A DNA stretch of 64,000 nucleotides from Gemmobacter fulvus (GTDB lineage Bacteria; Pseudomonadota; Alphaproteobacteria; Rhodobacterales; Rhodobacteraceae). A program made the position numbers and the translations under genes. How positions within the stretch are numbered: the first letter of the stretch is position 1; each line of letters opens with the position of its first letter. The DNA lies in assembly GCF_018798885.1 (NCBI RefSeq), contig NZ_CP076366.1, forward strand, positions 2,501 through 66,500, read 5' to 3'. The notes beneath the pieces are model-generated. The model was given only the letters and a program-made list of their open reading frames with translations, ran no database searches and was not told where the DNA came from. Below are positions 46,707 through 55,297 of the stretch, piece after piece.

Positions 46707-47753
46707 ATGGCAGGACAATTGACAGCCGGGGGGCGTGGCCCCCTCATGGCGCGTAGGCCGGTTGAACCGCCTGCGATCTGCGATCTGTTCATCTGCGATG
46801 TCTTTGCGGCCAGCCCCAAGGATGATCTGGGCACGATGGAACATCCGATCTTTTCGCTGTCCACTAAACCCGACCGCCGCATCCTGAGTTACGAACATAA
46901 CGGCGTCAGCATCGAGGTCACGCCTTCGGTGCGTGGTCGTGCGACGATCCATGACAAGGACATCCTGATCTTCTGCATCAGCCAGCTGATGGCGGCGCTG
47001 AATGCCGGGCGCGAGATCGGCCGCACGCTCCAGCTCAAGGCGCATGACCTGCTGATCGCCACCCAGCGCGATACCGGCGGCGACAGTTACCTGCGGCTGC
47101 GCGAGGCGTTCGAGCGGCTGGCGGGCACCCGCATCACCACCAATCTGGCCACCAATGGCGTCGAGGTCACCTCGGGGTTCGGGCTGATCGAAAGCTGGGA
47201 GATCCTGCGCCGCACCCGGGGCGGTCGGATGATCTCGGTCACGGTCACGCTGTCGGACTGGTTGTTTCGCGCCGTGCTGGGCCGGTCGGTGCTGACGCTG
47301 AGCCGCGATTATTTCGGGCTGCGCAAACCGCTGGAGCGGCGGGTCTATGAGCTGGCGCGCAAACATTGCGGCCGTCAGCCGGAATGGCGGGTCAGCCTTG
47401 CGGTGCTGCACAAGAAATCGGGTTCCACCGCGCCGGTGCGGGTGTTCCGCGCCGCGATCCGCAAGATGATCGAGGAGGCGCAGCTGCCCGATTACACGCT
47501 GAGCGAAGAGCCGGGCGATGTGATCCGGGTCAGCCGCCAGGGCCTGATCGAGGATGACAGCGCAAGCGGCCTGCTGCCGCCGTTCGACCCCGATGTGCTG
47601 GACGCTGCGCGCGCGCTGGTGCCAGGGGCCGATGTCTATGCGCTGGAGGCGGAGTGGCGGGCGTTCTGGGTGGCCTCGGGCCGGCCACGGCTGACCGCAC
47701 CCGATCGGGCGTTTCTGGGCTGGCTGCGCGGGCGCGGCGCGCTGGGGGCGTAA
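46707..47753 (+). CDS. repA: Plasmid replication initiator (RPA / RepA family)
   Basis: 348 aa of the replication initiator protein A family found on rhodobacterial plasmids. Landmarks: CDLFICDVFAASPKDDLGTM near the start, HPIFSLSTKPDRRILSYEHN, IHDKDILIFCISQLMAALN, RITTNLATNGVEVTSGFGLI, RDYFGLRKPLERRVYELARK and RVFRAAIRKMIEEAQLPDY, consistent with paired winged helices. It should bind the iterons upstream. Divergent rep versus parAB is the layout of RepA-type replicons in roseobacters. ATG 46707 is the first in-frame start; internal ATG 46746 is an alternative. Confidence 0.9.
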   Translation: MAGQLTAGGRGPLMARRPVEPPAICDLFICDVFAASPKDDLGTMEHPIFSLSTKPDRRILSYEHNGVSIEVTPSVRGRATIHDKDILIFCISQLMAALNAGREIGRTLQLKAHDLLIATQRDTGGDSYLRLREAFERLAGTRITTNLATNGVEVTSGFGLIESWEILRRTRGGRMISVTVTLSDWLFRAVLGRSVLTLSRDYFGLRKPLERRVYELARKHCGRQPEWRVSLAVLHKKSGSTAPVRVFRAAIRKMIEEAQLPDYTLSEEPGDVIRVSRQGLIEDDSASGLLPPFDPDVLDAARALVPGADVYALEAEWRAFWVASGRPRLTAPDRAFLGWLRGRGALGA

Positions 47754-47858
47754 CCCGGATCTTAAGGCCGCGCGCGCCGGGTTCAGGCGGTTTTCATGCC
47801 GGTTCGGAACAGTGCCGGGCAGGGGCCGCAGCCGCGCGCCCCTACCCGAGGAGGCCTC

Positions 47859-48164
47859 ATGCAGATCCGACTGACCCCGATGCGCAGCGATGCGCGCCTG
47901 ACCCTGCATCGTGCGGGCGATGTGTTGACCGTCAATGATGTGGTGCTGGATTTTTCCGCGATCCCCGAAGGGGCGGTGCTGCCGCGTGCGGCGGTGGCCT
48001 GCGATGCGCTGGCCTCGGATGTCTGCCGCGCGGCGGGTAGGCTGCATCTGACGCTGATCCTGCCGCATGGCGCGGATGCGCCGCAGGCCTGCCTGCACCC
48101 GGCCCCGCTGCTGTTGCTGGCCGATGGGCCGGTGCCGCTGCCGGGCGTGGAGGCTGGGGCATGA
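47859..48164 (+). CDS. Small phage-tail-associated hypothetical protein
   Basis: 101 aa (MQIRLTPMRSDARLTLHRAG; VVLDFSAIPEGAVLPRAAVA; RLHLTLILPHGADAPQAC). The same small beta-rich protein accompanies DUF4376 proteins in Rhodobacterales prophage or tail regions. GAGGAGG precedes ATG 47859. It overlaps the next gene by four bases. Function not established. Confidence 0.75.
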   Translation: MQIRLTPMRSDARLTLHRAGDVLTVNDVVLDFSAIPEGAVLPRAAVACDALASDVCRAAGRLHLTLILPHGADAPQACLHPAPLLLLADGPVPLPGVEAGA

Positions 48165-48541
48165 GCGCGGTGGATCTGAGCCAGCTTGTGCTGCCCGCCG
48201 CCCGCGCCGAACAGGCCCGCGCGGCGCTGCGGGCCGCGGTGACGGCCCGGCGCGACCGGGCAATTGCTGCGGGGCTGGTGCAGGAGGGGCTGGCCATCGC
48301 CACGGACGATCTGTCGCAAAGCCGCATTCTGGGCGCCGCCCTGTCGGCGGTGATCGACCCGGATCTGGTGCTGGGCTGGAAGACCGCCGATGGCCGCATG
48401 GTGCCGCTGACCGCGCCGCAGATCCTCGCGCTGGCCAAGGCGGTGCGCGCCCATGTGCAGGCCTGTTTTGACCGCGAGGCGGCAATCCTCGCCGATCTGG
48501 CGGTAGGCGGCACCCCGGATCTTGCGGCAGGCTGGCCCTGA
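48161..48541 (+). CDS. DUF4376-like phage-tail-type protein
   Basis: 126 aa, mostly helical: ARAEQARAALRAAVTARRDR, then SRILGAALSAVIDPDLVLGW, TADGRMVPLTAPQILALAKA and VRAHVQACFDREAAILADL, the order seen in DUF4376 tail proteins. Translationally coupled to the previous gene. The pair is probably a remnant of a phage or GTA-like locus, along with the DUF2793 gene at 18.6 kb. Confidence 0.75.
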   Translation: MSAVDLSQLVLPAARAEQARAALRAAVTARRDRAIAAGLVQEGLAIATDDLSQSRILGAALSAVIDPDLVLGWKTADGRMVPLTAPQILALAKAVRAHVQACFDREAAILADLAVGGTPDLAAGWP

Positions 48542-49426
48542 TCAGCGCCGTGCGGGATCGAGCAGCGACAGCAGATAGCTGCCATAGGCATTCTTGGCAA
48601 AACCTGCCGCCCGCGCCCGCAGCTGATCGGCACTGATCCAGCCCTTGGCAAAGGCGATCTCTTCCGGGCTGCCCACCTGCTGCCCCTGCCGCTCGGTCAG
48701 GGTGCGCACGAAGTTTCCGGCATCCAGCAGGCTGGCATGGGTGCCGGTATCCAGCCAGGCATAGCCCCGGCCCATCTGCTCGACCGACAGCAGCCCGTCG
48801 GCCAGATACATCTCCAGAAGCGAGGTGATCTCCAGCTCACCCCGCTCTGACGGGGTGACGGCGCGCGCGCGTTCCGGCGCGCTGCCATCAAGGAAATAGA
48901 GCCCGGTCACCGCATAGGGCGAGGGCGGGCGGGCCGGCTTTTCGATGATGGCGCTGACATTACCCTCCGCATCGAAGGCCACCACGCCATAGCGTTCGGG
49001 ATCGGCCACCCGATACCCGAACACGGTGCCGCCACTGGTTTTCGCATCCGCCCGCGCCAGTTGCTCCGGCAGGCCATGGCCGAAAAAGATATTGTCGCCC
49101 AACACCATGGCCGAGGGCGCCCCATCGAGGAACGCTTCTGCCAGCAGATAGGCCTGCGCCAGACCGTCGGGTGTGGGCTGCACGATATAGTGCAGCTGCA
49201 CCCCCCATTGGCTGCCATCGCCCAGACTGCGCTGAAACTGATCCTGATCCTGCGGCGTGGTGATGATGGCAATCTCGCGGATGCCGGTCAGCATCAGCAC
49301 GGACAGCGGATAATAGATCATCGGCTTGTCATAGATCGGCAGCAGCTGTTTGGAGATGCCGATGGTGATCGGATAAAGCCGCGTGCCAGAGCCGCCGGCG
49401 AGGATGATGCCCTTGCGTGCCGTCAT
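48542..49426 (-). CDS. rmlA: Glucose-1-phosphate thymidylyltransferase
   Basis: 294 aa; first enzyme of dTDP-L-rhamnose synthesis. KGIILAGGSGTRLYPITIG, IYDKPMIYYPLSVLMLTGIR, VLGDNIFFGHGL, VFGYRVADPERYGVV and YAWLDTGTHASLLDAGNFV are canonical. Last gene of rmlCBDA, starting one base after rmlD. Confidence 0.97.
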   Translation of the reverse strand: MTARKGIILAGGSGTRLYPITIGISKQLLPIYDKPMIYYPLSVLMLTGIREIAIITTPQDQDQFQRSLGDGSQWGVQLHYIVQPTPDGLAQAYLLAEAFLDGAPSAMVLGDNIFFGHGLPEQLARADAKTSGGTVFGYRVADPERYGVVAFDAEGNVSAIIEKPARPPSPYAVTGLYFLDGSAPERARAVTPSERGELEITSLLEMYLADGLLSVEQMGRGYAWLDTGTHASLLDAGNFVRTLTERQGQQVGSPEEIAFAKGWISADQLRARAAGFAKNAYGSYLLSLLDPARR

Positions 49427-49427
49427 G

Positions 49428-50276
49428 TCAGATCCCTTTCAATGCAGCCAGAACCCGGGCCAGCCCCTGCCGCCAATCGGGGGCGGTCAGGCCGAAATCC
49501 GTCTCTGTGCTGGCCATATCCAGCCGTGAATTCAGCGGGCGGCGCGCCGGGGTCGGATAGGCCTCCGAGGCGATATCCTCGACCGTCACCGAAAGCCCGG
49601 CCTGCCGGAATGTTTCGCGCGCGAAACAGGCCCAGCTGGTCGCCGGTGCCCCGGCATAATGATAGGTGCCGCCCGCCGCGCCTGCGCGCAGCGCTTCGGT
49701 GATCCGGAGCAGGGCAGCGGCGATCTCTGTGGCCGGGGTCGGCCCGCCGGTCTGATCGGCCACCACGCGCAGATGCGACCGTTCGGCCCCGAGCCGCAGC
49801 ATGGTCTTCACGAAATTCGTGCCATGGGCCGAAAACACCCAGGAGGTGCGCAGGATCACATGCTGCCCGCCCGCCGCCCGCACCGCCGCCTCGCCCGCCG
49901 CCTTGCTGCGACCGTAAACCCCCAGCGGGGCCACCGGATCGCCGGGCCGCCAGGGCGTGCTGCCCGATCCGTCAAAGACATAATCGGTGGAGATATGCAC
50001 AAAGGGGATGCCCAGATCGGCGCAGGCCCGGGCCAGTGCGCCGGGGGTCTGGCCATTCACCAGCCCGGCGATGTCGGGCTCGCTTTCGGCGCGGTCCACC
50101 GCCGTATAGGCGGCGGCATTGATCACCGCGCGGGCACCGCTGGCCCGCAGGGCGGCGACACAGGCGGCGGGGTCGGTCAGATCGGCGCGGTCGCGGCCCA
50201 GAAAAGCGGCCTCGGGCGCCAGGGCGGCCAGTTCCCGCGCCACCTGTCCGCTTTGGCCGAATACCAGAAGGCTCAT
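49428..50276 (-). CDS. rmlD: dTDP-4-dehydrorhamnose reductase
   Basis: 282-aa SDR enzyme for the last step of dTDP-rhamnose synthesis. [46 protein letters not shown] and [12 protein letters not shown] (YxxxK) are present. ATG 50276 overlaps the rmlB stop by four bases. A parS-like palindrome lies inside, encoding CFARETF. Confidence 0.95.
   Translation of the reverse strand: MSLLVFGQSGQVARELAALAPEAAFLGRDRADLTDPAACVAALRASGARAVINAAAYTAVDRAESEPDIAGLVNGQTPGALARACADLGIPFVHISTDYVFDGSGSTPWRPGDPVAPLGVYGRSKAAGEAAVRAAGGQHVILRTSWVFSAHGTNFVKTMLRLGAERSHLRVVADQTGGPTPATEIAAALLRITEALRAGAAGGTYHYAGAPATSWACFARETFRQAGLSVTVEDIASEAYPTPARRPLNSRLDMASTETDFGLTAPDWRQGLARVLAALKGI
49612..49627. other. parS-like palindrome, copy 5 (inside rmlD)
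   Basis: GTTTCGCGCGCGAAAC within rmlD, about 4.8 kb from parB on the side opposite copies 1 and 2. It marks the right edge of the cluster. Confidence 0.6.
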
Positions 50277-51313
50277 GCCCGCGTTCCCAGCCTGTCGCCC
50301 ACCCCGGCGCGCGCCTGCAGGGGCTGCCACCAGTCGGCATTGTCGAGATACCATTGCACCGTGCGGTTCAGCCCCTCTTCCACGCTGACCGAGGCGCGCC
50401 AGCCCAGCTCGTCGCGGATGCGGCGGGCGTCGATGGCATAACGGGCGTCATGGCCGGGCCGGTCGGTCACAAAGCGGATCTGATCGGCATAGGGCGTGGC
50501 CTTGGGGCGTTTGGCATCGAGGATCGCGCAGATGCTGCGCACGAGGTCGATGTTGCGCCGTTCATTGCCGCCGCCGATATTGTAGCTGCGCCCCACCGCG
50601 CCGCGCGTCAGCACCAGAAGCAGCGCCTCGGCATGATCCTCGACATAGAGCCAGTCGCGCACATTCTCGCCCGCGCCGTAGACCGGGATCGGCTTGCCCG
50701 CCAGCGCATTCAGGATCACCACCGGGATCAGCTTTTCGGGAAAGTGATAGGGGCCGTAATTGTTGGAACAATTGGTCAGCACCACCGGCAGGCCATAGGT
50801 CTCGCCCCAGGCGCGCACCAGATGGTCGGAGGCAGCTTTCGAGGCGGAATAGGGACTGCGCGGATCATAGGGCGTGTCTTCGGTGAACAGTCCGCTGGCC
50901 CCCAGACTGCCGAACACCTCGTCGGTGGAAATGTGGTGAAAGCGGAAGTCGGCGGGTTTGCCCTGCGCGCTCCACCAGGCCCGGGCCGCCTCCAGCAGGT
51001 TGAAGGTGCCGGCGACATTGGTGTCGATGAAGGCCGCAGGCCCGTCGATCGACCGGTCGACATGGCTTTCGGCGGCCAGATGCATCACCGCATCGGGGGC
51101 GTGTTGCGCAAAGATCCGGTCCAGGCTGGCGCGGTCGCGGATATCGGCCTGTTCAAACGCATAAAGGGCATTGTCAGAGACGCTTTTCACATTCTCCAGA
51201 CAGGCGGCATAGGTCAGGCAATCCAGATTGACCACCGCATGGCCGCGCGCCACCGCCAGCCGCACCACCGCCGAGCCGATGAAACCCGCACCACCCGTCA
51301 CCAGAATCTTCAT
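50273..51313 (-). CDS. rmlB: dTDP-glucose 4,6-dehydratase
   Basis: 346-aa SDR enzyme. NAD motif [51 protein letters not shown], catalytic [33 protein letters not shown] and [16 protein letters not shown] are complete. Overlaps rmlC and rmlD by four bases each. Confidence 0.97.
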   Translation of the reverse strand: MKILVTGGAGFIGSAVVRLAVARGHAVVNLDCLTYAACLENVKSVSDNALYAFEQADIRDRASLDRIFAQHAPDAVMHLAAESHVDRSIDGPAAFIDTNVAGTFNLLEAARAWWSAQGKPADFRFHHISTDEVFGSLGASGLFTEDTPYDPRSPYSASKAASDHLVRAWGETYGLPVVLTNCSNNYGPYHFPEKLIPVVILNALAGKPIPVYGAGENVRDWLYVEDHAEALLLVLTRGAVGRSYNIGGGNERRNIDLVRSICAILDAKRPKATPYADQIRFVTDRPGHDARYAIDARRIRDELGWRASVSVEEGLNRTVQWYLDNADWWQPLQARAGVGDRLGTRA

Positions 51314-51876
51314 GCGGCCTCCCAGGTGAAAGGGGTCTCGAAGGCGGCCAGCAGCGGCGCCCTAGCATCCTTGTCGGACAGGATCGCGTGGCCGGGTTCC
51401 AGCCCCCAATCAATGCCGATCTGCGGGTCATCCCAGCGCAGCGCGCCATCGCAATCGGGCGCGTAGTAATCGGTGCATTTATAGACGATTTCGGTGTCAT
51501 CCACCCGCGTCACGAACCCATGCAGGAAGCCGGCGGGGATCAGCAATTGCCGTCCGTTTTCGGCCGACAGTTCCACCCCCACCCACTGCCCGAAGCTGGG
51601 CGAGCCGCGGCGGATATCCACTGCCACATCCCACAGCACGCCGCGCCCGCAGCGCACCAGCTTGGCCTGCGCATGTGGCGGCGACTGGAAATGCAGCCCG
51701 CGCACCGTGCCGGCCCGGGCCGAAACCGAATGATTGTCCTGCACGAAATCAAGGTCGATCCCGGCCTCGGCCAGCCGTTTGCGGCTCCAGCTTTCGCTGA
51801 AGAAGCCGCGCGCATCGCCAAACCGCGCCGGGGTCAGGATCACCACCCCCGGCAAGGCTGTCTGTTCGATCTGCAT
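51310..51876 (-). CDS. rmlC: dTDP-4-dehydrorhamnose 3,5-epimerase
   Basis: 188-aa cupin epimerase. [40 protein letters not shown] with the catalytic His, [33 protein letters not shown] and [19 protein letters not shown] match the family. First gene of rmlCBDA; ATG 51876 is chosen over upstream in-frame starts because the family N-terminus begins there. Confidence 0.96.
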   Translation of the reverse strand: MQIEQTALPGVVILTPARFGDARGFFSESWSRKRLAEAGIDLDFVQDNHSVSARAGTVRGLHFQSPPHAQAKLVRCGRGVLWDVAVDIRRGSPSFGQWVGVELSAENGRQLLIPAGFLHGFVTRVDDTEIVYKCTDYYAPDCDGALRWDDPQIGIDWGLEPGHAILSDKDARAPLLAAFETPFTWEAA

Positions 51877-51885
51877 CCGCCCCCC

Positions 51886-51913
51886 CGTGTTGACAGGCCC
51901 GTGTTGACAGGCC
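51886..51913. repeat. Perfect 14-bp tandem duplication upstream of rmlC
   Basis: CGTGTTGACAGGCC occurs twice back to back (51886-51899 and 51900-51913), 10 bp upstream of the rmlC start. It may be a regulator site or slippage product affecting the rml promoter region. Confidence 0.75.
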
Positions 51914-52015
51914 TGCTGTGTCTGCCCCGTTCCCGCCTGTCTGCCGGAGCGAGGCGGCAGCGATATGACGCTGCCATGGCCAGAGCGGGGCAAACCCGCC
52001 TGCCTGTCCCCGGCC

Positions 52016-52909
52016 TCAGCCGTCGTTCAGAATGGTGCGGTGATACCGGCTCAGAAACACCAGCCCCGCCGCGATACAGGTCAGCGCGATCAGGAAGACA
52101 TAGACTGGGCTGACATAATCGGCGCTGTACATCGGATAGAAGCCGCGCCGCATCTCGCCGGTGACATGCAGCAGCGGGTTGTACCACAGGATGTCCTGCA
52201 GGACGCGGGGCATATCCTCATAGAGGATCAGCACGCCCGAGGCGAGAAACAGCGGTCGTGTGGCGATGGACCAGATCATCTCCCAGGTGGGAAACAGCCC
52301 GTTCAGCACGCAGTTCAGGCAGCCCACGCCCAGTCCCAGCGCCGCCGCCATCAGCGCCGCCATCAGGATCGGCCCGATCTGCAACACCGCCCCGGTATCG
52401 GTCAGGCTGATGATCGCGGTCAGCAGGATATAACTGACCATCATGCCGGTGAGGGTATTGAGCAGAAACCGCGCAATCACCGCATCGAGCCAGGTCACCG
52501 CCGGATACATCAGCAGCGGCCGCGAATAATTGAGACTGCGCGCCACCACATTCATCACACTTTGATAGAGTGTGAAGGGCAGGTGCCCGGTGGCATAGAA
52601 CAGCAGGAAGCTGGTGCCGAGTGCGGGGTGGCGCATCAGCAGCGAAAAGGCCAGCGCCATCAGCGCCACCGCGCCCAGAGGCTCCAGCAGCGCCCAGAGA
52701 TAACCGCCCGGCGAGCGGCCATAGCGCGTCGACATTTCCCGCAGGATCAAGGCGATGATGGTGCGACCGGTGGCAAAGGGCCGGGTCTGCACGCGCTTGG
52801 GTGCGGCCCCGACCGGCGGTGGCACGGCAGGCGCTTCGGCAGCCGTGCCAAAGGCGGGGGGCAGCAGGGCCTCGGGGGGCATTGTATCCTGGGCTGACAT
52901 TGGGGCCAT
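52016..52909 (-). CDS. kpsM: Polysaccharide ABC-2 exporter permease (KpsM type)
   Basis: 297-aa inner-membrane permease. After a Pro/Ala-rich N-terminus comes the family segment IALILREMSTRYGRSPGGYL, then WALLEPLGAVALMALAFSLL and about five further helices (LLNTLTGMMVSYILLTAIIS; ALMAAALGLGVGCLNCVLNG), YNPLLHVTGEMRRGFYP, and a last helix near the end. This matches Wzm/KpsM capsule exporters. It is upstream of rmlCBDA on the same strand and divergent from kpsE-kpsT. Starts 52909 or 52900 are both possible. Confidence 0.9.
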   Translation of the reverse strand: MAPMSAQDTMPPEALLPPAFGTAAEAPAVPPPVGAAPKRVQTRPFATGRTIIALILREMSTRYGRSPGGYLWALLEPLGAVALMALAFSLLMRHPALGTSFLLFYATGHLPFTLYQSVMNVVARSLNYSRPLLMYPAVTWLDAVIARFLLNTLTGMMVSYILLTAIISLTDTGAVLQIGPILMAALMAAALGLGVGCLNCVLNGLFPTWEMIWSIATRPLFLASGVLILYEDMPRVLQDILWYNPLLHVTGEMRRGFYPMYSADYVSPVYVFLIALTCIAAGLVFLSRYHRTILNDG

Positions 52910-53064
52910 ATCACCGCACTGGCGTTTCCGGCTGCTATTATGTAGAAGGAAAGGGCAGAGATCAAACCGGTTCATGCCGAGGCAAGGCTTTGAAGGAAAA
53001 TGAGAACCTCACGCCGGATGCCGAGGCCGGCCCTGATGCTGTGGCACAGGGCGGAGCTGGCGAC

Positions 53065-54516
53065 ATGCCGCAAGAGCCCCGTCCGCGCGCCCTGGCTGCC
53101 GCAGGCCCCCGGGCTGCGCTGAAAACCGCCGCCCGCCATCCGGGCGAAAGCGGCGAGGCCAGCGGCCTGCGCCGTCTGGCCGGTGCAGGCAAACGCGGCC
53201 CCGGCAAACCCGCAGGTCCGCGCGCCCGCGCCGCACAGGCGGCCCGCGAGGCCGCTGCTTTGGAAGAGGCGCTGGCCGATCCGAAAACAGCCCCGCCCGC
53301 CGACCCCGAACCCGAGGAAGAGACCGGCAGCAAGCGACGCAAGCGGGCCGAACGCGCGCCGCCCCCCGTGGTGGAGATCCGCCCGCTGGCCGTGACCGCC
53401 GAGATGCATCCGCGCCATCACGGGCTGATGATCAGTTTCGCGCTCATGGTGCTGGTGCCGGTGATCCTGGCGATGGTTTACCTCTGGACGGTCAGCGCCG
53501 ATCAATATGCCTCGACCGTGGGCTTTACCGTGCGGCGCGAAGAGGGTGGCTCTGCTTCGGCGGAATTGCTGGGCGGGCTTGCGCAATTCGCGGGCAGCAC
53601 CGGCTCGTCCGAGACGGATATCCTCTATGAATTCATCCAGAGCCAGGAAATCGTCGCCTCGATCGACGAACGCATCGGCCTGACCGATCTTTATGCCGAA
53701 CACTGGCCGGGCGATCCGCTGTTCTCGCTCTGGCCGGATGCCTCGATCGAGGATCTGCAATGGTACTGGAAACGCATGGTGCGCATTTCCTATGACCAAA
53801 GCTCGCATCTGATCGAATTGCGCGTGCTGGCCTTCGAGGCCGAGGATGCGCAGCGCATCGCGGGCGAGATCGTGGCCTCCAGCCAGCGCATGATCAACGA
53901 TCTGAACACCCAGGCGCGCGAAGACGTGATGCGTTATGCCAATGAGGATCTGGATGCGGCGGTGGCCCGGCTGAAGGCCGCGCGCGAGGCGCTGAGCCGG
54001 TTCCGCACCCGCACGCAGATCGTCGATCCGGCGGCGGATATCCAGGGCCGCATGGGCGTGCTGAACAATCTGCAACAGCAGCTGGCCGAGGCGCTGATCG
54101 AATATGACATCGTGCTGGGCACCACCAATGAGGGCGACCCGCGCCGCGTGCAATCGGCCCGCCGCATTGAGGTGATCCGCGACCGCATCGCCGCCGAACG
54201 CCAGACCTTCGCCACTTCGGATGATGTCGGCATCGCCGGTGAAAACTATCCGACGCTGATCGCCGAGTTCGAAAGCCTGACGGTCGACATGCAGTTTGCC
54301 GAAGAAACCTATCGCGCCGCGCTGGCCGGGGTGGATGTGGCGCGCGCCAAGGCCTCGCGTCAGACCCTCTATCTGGCGCCCTATATCAACCCGACCTTGC
54401 CGCAGACGGCAGAATTTCCGCAGCGCTTCGTGCTGGCAGGGCTGATTGCCCTGTTCCTTGGCATGGCCTGGGCGATCATGACCCTGGTCTATTACAGCAT
54501 CCGCGACCGGCGCTGA
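53065..54516 (+). CDS. kpsE: Capsule polysaccharide export inner-membrane protein (KpsE/Wzz-like)
   Basis: 483-aa polysaccharide co-polymerase-type protein. A long basic, Ala/Pro-rich cytoplasmic N-terminus (about 100 aa) precedes a transmembrane helix (LMISFALMVLVPVILAMVYL), then a periplasmic Wzz-like domain (DQYASTVGFTVRREEGGSAS, ILYEFIQSQEIVASIDERIG) with coiled coil (about 300-420), the PTLPQTAEFPQRF motif and a second helix (VLAGLIALFLGMAWAIMTLV). It bridges the ABC transporter to the outer-membrane export pore. An upstream TTG at 52990 with an AAGG site is an alternative start. Confidence 0.88.
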   Translation: MPQEPRPRALAAAGPRAALKTAARHPGESGEASGLRRLAGAGKRGPGKPAGPRARAAQAAREAAALEEALADPKTAPPADPEPEEETGSKRRKRAERAPPPVVEIRPLAVTAEMHPRHHGLMISFALMVLVPVILAMVYLWTVSADQYASTVGFTVRREEGGSASAELLGGLAQFAGSTGSSETDILYEFIQSQEIVASIDERIGLTDLYAEHWPGDPLFSLWPDASIEDLQWYWKRMVRISYDQSSHLIELRVLAFEAEDAQRIAGEIVASSQRMINDLNTQAREDVMRYANEDLDAAVARLKAAREALSRFRTRTQIVDPAADIQGRMGVLNNLQQQLAEALIEYDIVLGTTNEGDPRRVQSARRIEVIRDRIAAERQTFATSDDVGIAGENYPTLIAEFESLTVDMQFAEETYRAALAGVDVARAKASRQTLYLAPYINPTLPQTAEFPQRFVLAGLIALFLGMAWAIMTLVYYSIRDRR

Positions 54517-54532
54517 ACGGGGAGGCCGCGGC

Positions 54533-55192
54533 GTGATCCGCTTCGAGAACCTGTCGAAAAGCTTCCGGGTGGGCGACAGCCGAAAGGTGGTGGTCGACAA
54601 TCTGTCTCTGACCCTGCCTTCGGGCAAGGCGCTGGCCCTGCTGGGGCGCAACGGCGCGGGCAAATCGACGCTGCTGCAAATGGTATCGGGCACGATGCAG
54701 CCCGACCGCGGGCGTATCGTGTCGGATGGCACGATCAGTTGGCCGGTGGGCTTTGGCGGCTCGTTGCACCGCGATCTGACCGGCGCGCAGAACATCCGCT
54801 TCATCGCGCGGGTTTACGGCGTGGACACCGCCAGCCTGAGCGCTTTTGTCGAGGATTTTGCCGAACTGGGCAAACATTACCACATGCCGATCCGCAGCTA
54901 TTCGTCAGGGATGCGGTCGCGTCTGGCCTTTGGCGCCTCGATGGGGATCAAGTTCGACACCTATCTGGTGGATGAGGTGACCGCGGTGGGCGATGCCACC
55001 TTCCGCCGCAAAAGCCGCGCGGTGTTCCGCGAACGCATGAAGGATTCGGGCGCGATCCTGGTCACCCATGAAATGGGCCAGGTGCGCGAATTCTGCGATG
55101 CCGGGCTGATCCTGGAAAAAGGCCAGCTCTATTATTTCGAGGATCTCGACGAGGCGATCGAGGTGCATCAGGCGCTGATGGCGGCGGGCTGA
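54533..55192 (+). CDS. kpsT: Polysaccharide ABC exporter ATP-binding protein (KpsT type)
   Basis: 219 aa. Walker A LLGRNGAGKSTLL, the KpsT-type segment GTISWPVGFGGSLHRDLTGA, YSSGMRSRLAFGASM as ABC signature, Walker B YLVDEVTAVGD, and switch VTHEMGQVREF. It starts at GTG 54533 with GGAGG eight bases upstream. Works with KpsM. Confidence 0.95.
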   Translation: MIRFENLSKSFRVGDSRKVVVDNLSLTLPSGKALALLGRNGAGKSTLLQMVSGTMQPDRGRIVSDGTISWPVGFGGSLHRDLTGAQNIRFIARVYGVDTASLSAFVEDFAELGKHYHMPIRSYSSGMRSRLAFGASMGIKFDTYLVDEVTAVGDATFRRKSRAVFRERMKDSGAILVTHEMGQVREFCDAGLILEKGQLYYFEDLDEAIEVHQALMAAG

Positions 55193-55241
55193 CCGCCCGG
55201 CTGAAGAACCAATGCCGATGCCCCGCGACACACTGCCGCAA

Positions 55242-55272
55242 AACGGGCGCCGGAGACAATCCGGCGCCCGTT
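55242..55272. terminator. Strong bidirectional terminator hairpin
   Basis: Perfect 12-bp stem AACGGGCGCCGG / CCGGCGCCCGTT with a 7-nt loop between the convergent kpsT and protease genes. The arms begin and end in A/T pairs, with a short A-run on the left. Confidence 0.75.
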
Positions 55273-55297
55273 CAGAATCTGTGTTCGGGTGGACGGA

